Assembly: GCF_002042965.1 (NCBI RefSeq)
Contig: NZ_MZNT01000016.1
Location: forward strand, 62,001 to 126,000
From: Paenibacillus sp. 32352
GTDB lineage: Bacteria; Bacillota; Bacilli; Paenibacillales; NBRC-103111
DNA length: 64,000 bases
Direction of reading: 5' to 3'
Shown here: in pieces, positions 1 through 7,031 of the stretch
How the letters are laid out: each line of letters opens with the position of its first letter
Position numbering within the stretch: the stretch's first letter is position 1
Translations under genes and position numbers: made by a program
The notes under the pieces: generated by a model
Databases searched by the model: none
What the model was told of the DNA's origin: nothing
The model's input: only the letters and a program-made list of their open reading frames with translations

Positions 1-1
1 T

Positions 2-916
2 TTAATTGCTGAAAAACAGCAGGATGCAGCCGACGGAAAGGCCGTACAGCACAACCGTTATTAAAATATGCTTGTCTTCCAGCAGCAGCTTTTCCGGACG
101 TCCGCCTTTATCCTCGATATGAATCAAATACAAATAACGGAACATGCCGTACAGCACGAAAATGAGCGTCCACATCAGATGGATCGTGCGTCCCGACGTA
201 AATGTAAACAGAGCGTAGCTCATGATCGTGGCTGTCGTAGCGATGGCCGACATTTGGTCCAGCATTTCCACCGAATACGACTCCAGCACTTTGCGGTGAG
301 CCCCTTTGCCGCCTTCGAGCAGCGCCAGCTCATGACGCCTTTTACCGATTGCGAGGAATAAGGCCAGCAGCATGGTGCAGATCAGAAACCAGGGCGTAAG
401 GGCCACACCGATCACCAGACCGCCTCCAACAGCCCGCAGAACAAAGCCGGATGCAATAATCAGCAGATCAAGAATGACAACATGCTTCAGCTTTAAGGAA
501 TAGAGCACGTTCAAGAAAAAATACGCCGACAGGACAACGCCGAACAAAGGCTGAAAGCGAAACGCTACAAGAACGCAGCACAGCAGCAAGACAAACCCGA
601 ACACCAAGGCCATCTGCGGCTGAATGGCGCCGGAAGCCAGCGGCCGATGCTTCTTCTCCGGATGCATCCGGTCTCTTTCCCGATCCACGTAATCGTTCAA
701 AATGTACACGCAGCTCGAGACGAGACAGAACAGGACGAAGCCGGTCATAGCCCGGATCAGCATATTCAAGTCTGCCTGTTGGATGGAAAAGATGAGTGCG
801 GCGAACACCAGCAGGTTTTTGGTCCATTGCCGCGGTCGCATTAACGCCAAGTAGTGCATCGGCAGCGCACGGCTTTCCCCTCGCTTCAGTTTGACTTGAG
901 CTTTCGTTTGGTCCAT
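2..916 (-). CDS. UbiA-family prenyltransferase (decaprenyl-phosphate phosphoribosyltransferase-like)
   Basis: A 304-residue integral membrane protein. The first Asp-rich motif of the UbiA superfamily is visible (NDYVDRERDRMHPEKKHRP, about residue 76 onward), and the second region follows as DLLIIASGFVLRAVGG. Seven to nine hydrophobic segments fill the rest. The family transfers prenyl or polyprenyl-phosphate groups; the spacing and the HRPLASG motif resemble the 5-phosphoribosyl-1-diphosphate:decaprenyl-phosphate branch, so a lipid-linked sugar precursor role is inferred. The start at 916 is chosen because AAAGGAG lies 7-8 nt upstream; the longer open frame to 1036 has no ribosome site. The gene is divergent from the SinR-like gene and shares its 327-bp control region, which contains SinR-type boxes, so joint control with the polysaccharide genes is possible. 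The exact substrate cannot be told from sequence. Confidence 0.8.
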   Translation of the reverse strand: MDQTKAQVKLKRGESRALPMHYLALMRPRQWTKNLLVFAALIFSIQQADLNMLIRAMTGFVLFCLVSSCVYILNDYVDRERDRMHPEKKHRPLASGAIQPQMALVFGFVLLLCCVLVAFRFQPLFGVVLSAYFFLNVLYSLKLKHVVILDLLIIASGFVLRAVGGGLVIGVALTPWFLICTMLLALFLAIGKRRHELALLEGGKGAHRKVLESYSVEMLDQMSAIATTATIMSYALFTFTSGRTIHLMWTLIFVLYGMFRYLYLIHIEDKGGRPEKLLLEDKHILITVVLYGLSVGCILLFFSN

Positions 917-1021
917 ACCCCATTCTCCTTTTCGTTTTGATTTTTGACACGTGCAGGGCAGAGGGGTGTCTGGGATTCCTTCGGTTCCGGCATTCATTAT
1001 ATCGAAAACGCTATTCGATAA

Positions 1022-1083
1022 AAAGAACGAAATCATGCCGTTTTTTGGAGAATTCTAGAGGATTTTTAATGATTTCGTTCTCT
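1022..1083. promoter_or_regulatory. Two single SinR-type boxes in divergent control region
   Basis: AAAGAAC at 1022-1028 (reverse of GTTCTTT) and GTTCTCT at 1077-1083 match the SinR box GTTCTYT. They lie between the prenyltransferase start (916) and the paired operators at 1150-1190. The rest of the 327-bp region 917-1243 is AT-rich and holds no gene; a weak -10 (TATACT, 1134-1139) precedes the paired operators. Binding by either SinR paralogue is inferred. Confidence 0.45.
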
Positions 1084-1149
1084 AAATCGAAATAATTCGC
1101 TATTTTGAATTTTTATTTTGGGTAATTCTGCGGTATACTCCAAGATATC

Positions 1150-1190
1150 GTTCTGTAGATAGAACAATTCGACTGTTCTCTGCATAGAAC
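1150..1190. promoter_or_regulatory. Tandem palindromic SinR-type operators
   Basis: GTTCTGTAGATAGAAC (1150-1165) and GTTCTCTGCATAGAAC (1175-1190) are two inverted repeats with GTTCT/AGAAC arms, 25 bp centre to centre. They start 10 bp after a TATACT -10 candidate (1134-1139) and end 53 bp before the SinR-like gene, so a bound repressor would cover the transcription start. Each arm fits the SinR recognition sequence GTTCTYT. This suggests autoregulation of the downstream sinR-like/glmS/polysaccharide operon. Confidence 0.65.
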
Positions 1191-1243
1191 GATCTCGGCC
1201 GATACTCGACCAAGCATCTATTACAACAAAGGATCGATGGCGC

Positions 1244-1555
1244 ATGTTGGGAAAGCGAGTGAGGAAGCTGCGCTTGGAGAAGGGACTTTCCTTATCCGAG
1301 CTGTCACAAGCCTCAGGTGTGGCCAAATCGTACCTGAGCACCCTTGAGCGGGACATTCAGTCGAACCCGTCCATTCAATTGGCGGTTAAAATTGCAGCTG
1401 CATTGGACATCTCTTTGGAGCAGCTGGTGCAGCCGGAAGTGAAGCAGCAAGCACCTTTATCGAGGCAAGACTGGTACGAGCTGTTCGAAGAGGCGGCGAA
1501 TGCCGGCATTAGCCGGGAAGAGCTCAAGCGGATGATTGAACTGCAAAAACGATAG
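1244..1555 (+). CDS. SinR-like HTH transcriptional repressor (first paralogue)
   Basis: A 103-residue protein. Residues 1-62 form an XRE/Cro-type helix-turn-helix nearly colinear with SinR (SLSELSQASGVAKSYLSTLE, then NPSIQLAVKIAAALDIS). Residues 72-100 (DWYELFEEAANAGISREE) form the SinR/SinI-type oligomerisation domain. In Bacillus subtilis SinR represses matrix polysaccharide operons and is antagonised by SinI. Here the gene is first in a transcription unit leading into glmS (31-bp gap) and the polysaccharide synthase genes. GTTCTYT-type operators lie just upstream, so it probably represses its own operon. AAAGGA lies about 10 nt before the ATG. A second SinR is at 9285-9617; which of the two is the orthologue of B. 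subtilis SinR is decided by that copy's SinI neighbour. Confidence 0.85.
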   Translation: MLGKRVRKLRLEKGLSLSELSQASGVAKSYLSTLERDIQSNPSIQLAVKIAAALDISLEQLVQPEVKQQAPLSRQDWYELFEEAANAGISREELKRMIELQKR

Positions 1556-1586
1556 TGATGAAAACAACCACGAGGAGGAGTAAACA

Positions 1587-3416
1587 ATGTGCGGTATTGT
1601 AGGCTATATCGGAAGCAGAGATTCGCAGCCGATTCTTTTGGAAGGATTAAAGAAACTGGAGTATCGCGGATATGACTCGGCCGGAGTGGCCATCTATACG
1701 GACAGCGGCCTGAAGCTGAAGAAAGCGAAGGGAAGAATTACTGAGCTGGAGCATCGGCTGCAATTCGAGCCTTTGGCGGGCTCGGCAGGCATAGGCCATA
1801 CACGATGGGCGACCCACGGCAAGCCGTCGGATGAGAATTCCCATCCTCACACAGACAAGGATCGGACTATCTCTGTCGTACATAACGGCATCATTGAAAA
1901 TCATATGCAGCTGAAGGAGGAGCTGGAGCAGCTCGGCTATACGTTCGTGTCCGAAACGGATACGGAGGTGCTGTCCCATCTGATTGCCCACTATTATGAA
2001 GGCAGTCTTGTACAGGCCGTTCGCCATGCAATTTCACGGATCCGGGGCGCCTACGCCATTGCTGTGCTATCGGCCTATGAGCCGGACAAGCTGGTGGCGG
2101 TACGAAATGCGAGCCCGCTAATTATCGGAGTCGGGCACGGTGAAAATTTCATCGGATCGGATATTCCGGCCATATTGGAATATACGCGGGACGTCTACAT
2201 CCTGAATGATGGGGAAATGGCCGTATTAACCCGCGAAGGGGTTGATCTTATGACCCTGGAAGGCAATTTTATCGCAACACAGCTGTTTCATATTGACTGG
2301 GACCTGCTGATGGCCGAGAAGAATGGCTTCGATACGTTCATGCTGAAGGAAATTCACGAGCAGCCGAGAGCTTACCGGGATACGATGCGCGGAAGGATCG
2401 ACGAGAAGCTGCAGAAGGTCGTGCTGCCGGGGATGCAGCTTACCGGGGAGCAGGTTCGTTCCATAAAGCATATTCATATCGTCGCCTGCGGAACCGCCTA
2501 TCATGCGGCATTGGTCGGGAAGAACGTCATAGAACGGCTGACCCGCATCCCCGTGGAGGTGGATTTGGCATCGGAATATCGATACCGGATGCCTGTCATT
2601 CCGGAATCTACCATGGTCATTGCCGTCAGCCAGTCCGGGGAAACCGCCGATACGCTCGCAGCGATGCGCGAAGCCAAGGAGAATGGGGCACGAGTACTGG
2701 CCATAACCAACGTAGTCGGAAGCTCTGTCGCGCGTGAAGCCGACGATGTTCTATTTACGCTGGCAGGGCCGGAAATTGCCGTTGCCTCGACCAAAGCCTA
2801 TACGACACAGCTGATCGGCTTCTATTTGCTCGGATTGTATATGGCGGAAGCACGGGGCACTATCGATAAAATTACGCAGCTTGAGATTCTTGCTATGCTC
2901 GAACGGCTGCCTATGCAGGTAGAAGGGATGCTTCAATACCTGCAGCCGATAGAACAGCTCGCCCATCAAATAACGCGTCACGAGCATCTGTTCTTTATCG
3001 GCCGGGGACTGGATTATTGCGTCGCGATGGAAGCTTCCCTCAAGCTGAAGGAAATCTCCTACATTCATTCGGAGGCTTATGCGGCAGGAGAGCTGAAGCA
3101 CGGATCGCTGGCCTTGATCGAGGACGGAACCCCCGTCATTGCCCTGGCAACCGATGACCGGCTGATGGAGAAGACCCTCATCAATATTAAAGAAGTCAAG
3201 GCGCGGGGGGCGTACGTTATCGGCATTGCATTAGAGGGCAACACGGAGGTTGCCAAGACAGCGGACCATGTCATTTATGTGCCGTACACCCACTCTCTGC
3301 TGACGCCTGCCGTTAGCGTAATCCCGCTGCAGCTGCTGGCTTATTATACCGCTGCCCTCAGAGGCAACGATGTGGACAAGCCGCGCAATTTGGCCAAAAG
3401 CGTTACGGTAGAATAA
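1587..3416 (+). CDS. glmS: Glutamine--fructose-6-phosphate aminotransferase (isomerising)
   Basis: A 609-residue, full-length GlmS: the N-terminal nucleophile Cys2 (MCGIVGYIG), a class II glutamine amidotransferase domain (residues 2 to about 220), two SIS sugar-isomerase domains (about 285-425 and 455-600), and the conserved C-terminal LAKSVTVE. It makes glucosamine-6-phosphate from fructose-6-phosphate and glutamine, the committed step to UDP-GlcNAc. The ribosome site GAGGAGG sits 6 nt before the ATG. It lies 31 bp downstream of the sinR-like gene, too close to hold the glmS self-cleaving ribozyme usual for the housekeeping copy in Firmicutes, and none was recognised further upstream. The copy therefore looks like a cluster-dedicated amino-sugar supplier under SinR control; a second, ribozyme-bearing glmS elsewhere is expected but cannot be seen here. 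Confidence 0.93.
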   Translation: MCGIVGYIGSRDSQPILLEGLKKLEYRGYDSAGVAIYTDSGLKLKKAKGRITELEHRLQFEPLAGSAGIGHTRWATHGKPSDENSHPHTDKDRTISVVHNGIIENHMQLKEELEQLGYTFVSETDTEVLSHLIAHYYEGSLVQAVRHAISRIRGAYAIAVLSAYEPDKLVAVRNASPLIIGVGHGENFIGSDIPAILEYTRDVYILNDGEMAVLTREGVDLMTLEGNFIATQLFHIDWDLLMAEKNGFDTFMLKEIHEQPRAYRDTMRGRIDEKLQKVVLPGMQLTGEQVRSIKHIHIVACGTAYHAALVGKNVIERLTRIPVEVDLASEYRYRMPVIPESTMVIAVSQSGETADTLAAMREAKENGARVLAITNVVGSSVAREADDVLFTLAGPEIAVASTKAYTTQLIGFYLLGLYMAEARGTIDKITQLEILAMLERLPMQVEGMLQYLQPIEQLAHQITRHEHLFFIGRGLDYCVAMEASLKLKEISYIHSEAYAAGELKHGSLALIEDGTPVIALATDDRLMEKTLINIKEVKARGAYVIGIALEGNTEVAKTADHVIYVPYTHSLLTPAVSVIPLQLLAYYTAALRGNDVDKPRNLAKSVTVE

Positions 3417-3453
3417 ATAAAAAATACAGCGTGCTGTTGGAGGAGAGAAACGT

Positions 3454-4668
3454 ATGGAGATGGAGCCATTACAACAGACGGCTTCCGTATTGTACGTACT
3501 GGGAGCCGCAATAGCCGGCGGGTTCGGCATCTTGGGGCTGCTGCGATTCCGACATCAAAGCAACGCCAGGCAGCTGAACGAAGGCCTTGCCAAGCATCAG
3601 GACTACTTTGCCTATTTAAGTGTCCAGATGGATGAAGCCCAGGCTCTACTGCCCCCGCCCGGTTCTTTAACCCGTATGGAGCTTCGAGCGGTGCAATCCA
3701 AGCTGCTGGAATGGATCGAAACGATCCGGGGGCCGCACCGGGACAAGCTTACAGCCTTGTGCCGTGATATGGGACTGATCGATATGGAGCTGAGACGGTT
3801 GAACAGTCCTTGGCATGCCGTTCGCGTGGAGGCTGCATACCACCTGGGCGTTATGCGCGCCGGTGAATGCGCCGAAGCACTGCTAAAGCTTCTGGAGCGC
3901 GAGATAGCGGAGTCCACCGCGTTCGTGGTCGGACGTGCGGCGGCCAAATGCGCGCAGAGGCCGGAGGAGCTGCGGCGGCTCATCTCGCTGCTCATGGAGC
4001 GGCATCCCCATGCGCAGCAGCTGACAGCGGACATTCTGTCCGCATCATCGCTCGATCCGTCGCCCCTGTACGCCGAGATATTGGATACCGAGACGAATCC
4101 GGCGCTGCTCAAGCTGGCTTTGACCGGCTTGTCCGGCGGAAGCCGTCCGTGCAGCTTAGCATCATTGGAGCGACTCCTGAGGTCGGAGGACGCAGACGTG
4201 CGTCTCCAAGCGGCAAGACTGCTGCTGAGGTATCCGCAGGTTTTGCCGCCAGGCCGTGTCGGCGAGCTGCTTGCTCATCCTGATGGAGAAATCCGGGCCG
4301 CCGCTGCACAAGCGGTTGGCGAGCATCAGCTGTTGTTCTACACTGAACCGCTGAAGGCTTCCCTTGCCGATCCAGACTGGCGGGTGCGCTATGGCAGCGC
4401 CCAAAGCTTGATCCGCCTGGGTCTCGACGGCTTTGAAGTCTTGTGCGAAGCCGCCCGCGATATGCAAGCAGGGCCGGCCAAGGATACGGTGTGGAACGCC
4501 ATTCATGAGGCAATGGATCTGTCGGCCGCTGCGGCCGAACGAGAGATGCGGCAAATCCCGCTGCATAGTGAGATGTCGCGCTTATACCGCACGAAGTTTC
4601 AACAAAATTACACGAGCCCTTCTGCTGCGACGGATTCCCATCGGTTCGTAGAAAGAGGGACAGGATGA
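3454..4668 (+). CDS. HEAT-repeat membrane protein of polysaccharide cluster
   Basis: A 404-residue protein. A single N-terminal membrane segment (about residues 9-29) precedes a mostly helical region with HEAT/PBS-lyase-like repeats (for example WHAVRVEAAYHLGVM, DADVRLQAARLLLRYP, PDGEIRAAAAQAVGEH, DPDWRVRYGSAQSLIRLG). Such repeats form protein-binding solenoids, and a scaffold role for the neighbouring synthase at the membrane is inferred. A ribosome site GGAGGAG precedes the ATG. The stop overlaps the start of the GT2 synthase by 4 nt (ATGA), so translation of the two is probably coupled. No enzymatic motif is seen. Confidence 0.75.
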   Translation: MEMEPLQQTASVLYVLGAAIAGGFGILGLLRFRHQSNARQLNEGLAKHQDYFAYLSVQMDEAQALLPPPGSLTRMELRAVQSKLLEWIETIRGPHRDKLTALCRDMGLIDMELRRLNSPWHAVRVEAAYHLGVMRAGECAEALLKLLEREIAESTAFVVGRAAAKCAQRPEELRRLISLLMERHPHAQQLTADILSASSLDPSPLYAEILDTETNPALLKLALTGLSGGSRPCSLASLERLLRSEDADVRLQAARLLLRYPQVLPPGRVGELLAHPDGEIRAAAAQAVGEHQLLFYTEPLKASLADPDWRVRYGSAQSLIRLGLDGFEVLCEAARDMQAGPAKDTVWNAIHEAMDLSAAAAEREMRQIPLHSEMSRLYRTKFQQNYTSPSAATDSHRFVERGTG

Positions 4669-6125
4669 GAACTTTTTTATTGGATTATGGAATTGCAGCC
4701 ACTTATTTAATTATCGGGTCCAGCCTGCTCTACTTGTTCATTCTGGCTGTATCCCATCAGAAAATGCTATCGCTGGTCAAAAGCACGATGTACTCCCGCT
4801 ATAGGGAGCTTGCAGGCTCAGAGCACGTACCGCCCGTATCGATTCTGGTCCCGTCCCATAATGAGGAGCTGACGATTATCGAGAGCGTACGCTCGTTGAT
4901 GCTGCTGGAGTTTCCGGTCTACGAGGTCATTGTGATCAATGACGGGTCCAAGGACCGCACTCTACAGGTATTGATAGAGGAGTTCGACCTAAAGCCGACC
5001 CGCCTGACTCATTATCAGCCTCACCTAGAGTCCAAGCCGGTCCGGGGGATGTATCATAACCCTCTATATCCGAAATTGGTCGTCATCGACAAAGCAAACG
5101 GCGGCAAAGCGGACGCATTGAACGCCGGAATCAATGTCTCCCAATACCCTCTTGTTGCGACCATCGACGCCGACAGCTTATTGGAAAAAGATGCGCTAAT
5201 CCGCTTGGTCAAGGTTTACATGGAAAACCCGGAGGAGCATATCGCTATCGGCGGCAATGTGCGCATTGCCAACGGCAGCACGGTAGAGGACGGCCGCGTC
5301 ACCTCCGTTCGCCTGCCGGACCAATGGCTTCCCGCCCTGCAATATGTGGAATATATGAAAGCATTTCTCGGCGGGAGGATCGGCTGGAGCTCGGTGAACG
5401 GGCTCCTGATCGTATCCGGTGCCTTCGGATTATTCCGCAAGGACTGTTTGATTGAAGTCGGCGGCTATGAGGAGGATTGTCCGGGCGAGGACATGAATAT
5501 CGTCATGAAGCTGCACCGGAATAGACTCGCCCGGAATTTGCCTTACAAGATCATCTTTTGCCCCGATGCGGTTTGCTGGACGCAGGCGCCTGATACGCTG
5601 AGCATCTTGGGCTCACAGCGCCGCCGCTGGATCCGGGGCACGCTATGGAACGTGATCCGATTCCGTTCGATGCTGTTCATCCCGAAGTATAAGGTCATTG
5701 GCTGGCTATCGCTGCCATATACCATTTTATATGAAACGATCAGCCCTTACATCCGCTTATCCGGGCTGGCCGCGCTGGCCGGGTATGTGCTGATGGACAT
5801 GACCCAGCTGCCGGTACTGCTCGTCTTCCTGCTGGCGAACCTGCTGATTGGACTTATCTTCACACTAGGCTCCCTCATTATCGAGGAGATTGCCATGGGG
5901 CGAAAGGTCAGCGGTCCAAGCTTGCTTCGCATTCTAGGCTTATCCGTTATCATTTCCGTATATTATGATCCGTTAAATGCATGGTGGAAGCTGCACGGCC
6001 ATTGGGATTATCTACGGCGCAACCAAGGCTGGGGGAATATGGTCCGGCGCAGCTGGACGACAGATACGGCGAAAGCTACCGCCTCCGCTGCGGAATCCAG
6101 TGCTTCCAAGGCACAGGCCATCTAA
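4665..6125 (+). CDS. Membrane GT2 processive glycosyltransferase (PgaC/IcaA-like)
   Basis: A 486-residue membrane glycosyltransferase: an N-terminal transmembrane helix (about 8-30), a GT2 domain from about residue 58 (VSILVPSHNEE), the D168-A-D170 metal/UDP-sugar motif, the acceptor-side GED (Asp276) and the processive Q318RRRW motif. At least three C-terminal membrane segments follow. The arrangement is that of processive synthases such as poly-beta-1,6-N-acetylglucosamine synthase (PgaC/IcaA) and hyaluronan or cellulose synthases, which polymerise from a UDP-sugar and extrude the chain. With glmS in the same operon an N-acetylglucosamine-containing polymer is the best guess. Translationally coupled to the HEAT-repeat protein upstream. 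Polymer identity is inferred, not shown. Confidence 0.85.
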   Translation: MRTFLLDYGIAATYLIIGSSLLYLFILAVSHQKMLSLVKSTMYSRYRELAGSEHVPPVSILVPSHNEELTIIESVRSLMLLEFPVYEVIVINDGSKDRTLQVLIEEFDLKPTRLTHYQPHLESKPVRGMYHNPLYPKLVVIDKANGGKADALNAGINVSQYPLVATIDADSLLEKDALIRLVKVYMENPEEHIAIGGNVRIANGSTVEDGRVTSVRLPDQWLPALQYVEYMKAFLGGRIGWSSVNGLLIVSGAFGLFRKDCLIEVGGYEEDCPGEDMNIVMKLHRNRLARNLPYKIIFCPDAVCWTQAPDTLSILGSQRRRWIRGTLWNVIRFRSMLFIPKYKVIGWLSLPYTILYETISPYIRLSGLAALAGYVLMDMTQLPVLLVFLLANLLIGLIFTLGSLIIEEIAMGRKVSGPSLLRILGLSVIISVYYDPLNAWWKLHGHWDYLRRNQGWGNMVRRSWTTDTAKATASAAESSASKAQAI

Positions 6126-6179
6126 TGGTTTGCTGACTATGCTCTCAATCAACTTTGAAACGAATGGAGTGAATCTGTT

Positions 6180-6995
6180 ATGAAAGCTTCTTTGTTAACT
6201 CAATCCGTAGGATCAGACCATCTGTACCATCAAATTAACCAAGTGCTTCAATCCTCGGCAGGGTGGAGCAGCTGCGGTGTTATAACCGCCGAGTCCCACA
6301 TGCTGAGCTCCATAGAGCATCAGGATTTGGAGACGCGATTGAAGATGGAGGACTTGAACTTGATGGTGCTCACCGAATATGAAGCGAATGAGGGTCTTCT
6401 AACCATTCTGCTCCCCGGACAATCGCTCTCCTTTACCCATTATTTGGCCATAACGGTGAAGGCATTCCTTCATGACGCCGGATTGCTGTCCGGCAGTCTT
6501 GCGGTTGCCAGCTTCCCCGAGAGCTCGCTGCTCACGCCGGAGGCAATTCGGGATTTTCTAGCGCTGATAGAGGATGGGGAACGTATGGGGCATGAAATCG
6601 CCATTTACTCGGGGCAGCCGGCCAGGGCATCGGTTCCAAGCATCGTCATGGTTGAGCCGAATGGCGATCTGCAGGAATTTCTCCATATGCGCCTCGGCCA
6701 CCGCGGATATGACGTTCATCCTGCGCAGGACGGTCTGGAGGGGCTGCGGCTCATTGAGGCGGTCAAGCCCGATCTGGTTCTTACAGAGCTGATGCTTCCC
6801 GCACTCGACGGATACCAGCTTATTCACCGCGTATCGCAATCGGACCAGGCACCGGACTGTCAAGTCGTTGTAATGACGGATCTGGGTGTGGAGCAGGATG
6901 TATACAAATGCTTCGAGCTTGGCGTAGCGGACATTATCCGCAAGCCGTTCTCTCCCGTAGAATTGGAGGCTCGTCTGCGAAGATTGCTGGCTTGA
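6180..6995 (+). CDS. Protein with C-terminal pseudo-receiver domain
   Basis: A 271-residue protein. Residues 1-150 match no family I recognise. Residues 153-271 form a CheY-like receiver that keeps the Thr (Thr233) and Lys (Lys255, RKPFSP) of the active site. The phospho-acceptor Asp is replaced by Glu203 (VLTELMLPALDG), and the acidic pair is reduced to Glu159 (IVMVEPN). Such a domain is unlikely to be phosphorylated, and Glu could mimic the active state. It sits between the GT2 synthase and the hydrolase-like gene in the same direction (54 and 36 nt gaps), suggesting a constitutive regulatory or docking subunit of the polysaccharide machine. There is no DNA-binding domain. Confidence 0.75.
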   Translation: MKASLLTQSVGSDHLYHQINQVLQSSAGWSSCGVITAESHMLSSIEHQDLETRLKMEDLNLMVLTEYEANEGLLTILLPGQSLSFTHYLAITVKAFLHDAGLLSGSLAVASFPESSLLTPEAIRDFLALIEDGERMGHEIAIYSGQPARASVPSIVMVEPNGDLQEFLHMRLGHRGYDVHPAQDGLEGLRLIEAVKPDLVLTELMLPALDGYQLIHRVSQSDQAPDCQVVVMTDLGVEQDVYKCFELGVADIIRKPFSPVELEARLRRLLA

Positions 6996-7031
6996 TCGAA
7001 CTGAATAGGGAGTAGATAAGGAGCTTAAATT

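Noticed and set aside
1037..1586. glmS ribozyme upstream of glmS
   Set aside because: No ribozyme core was recognised, and only 31 bp lie between the repressor and glmS.
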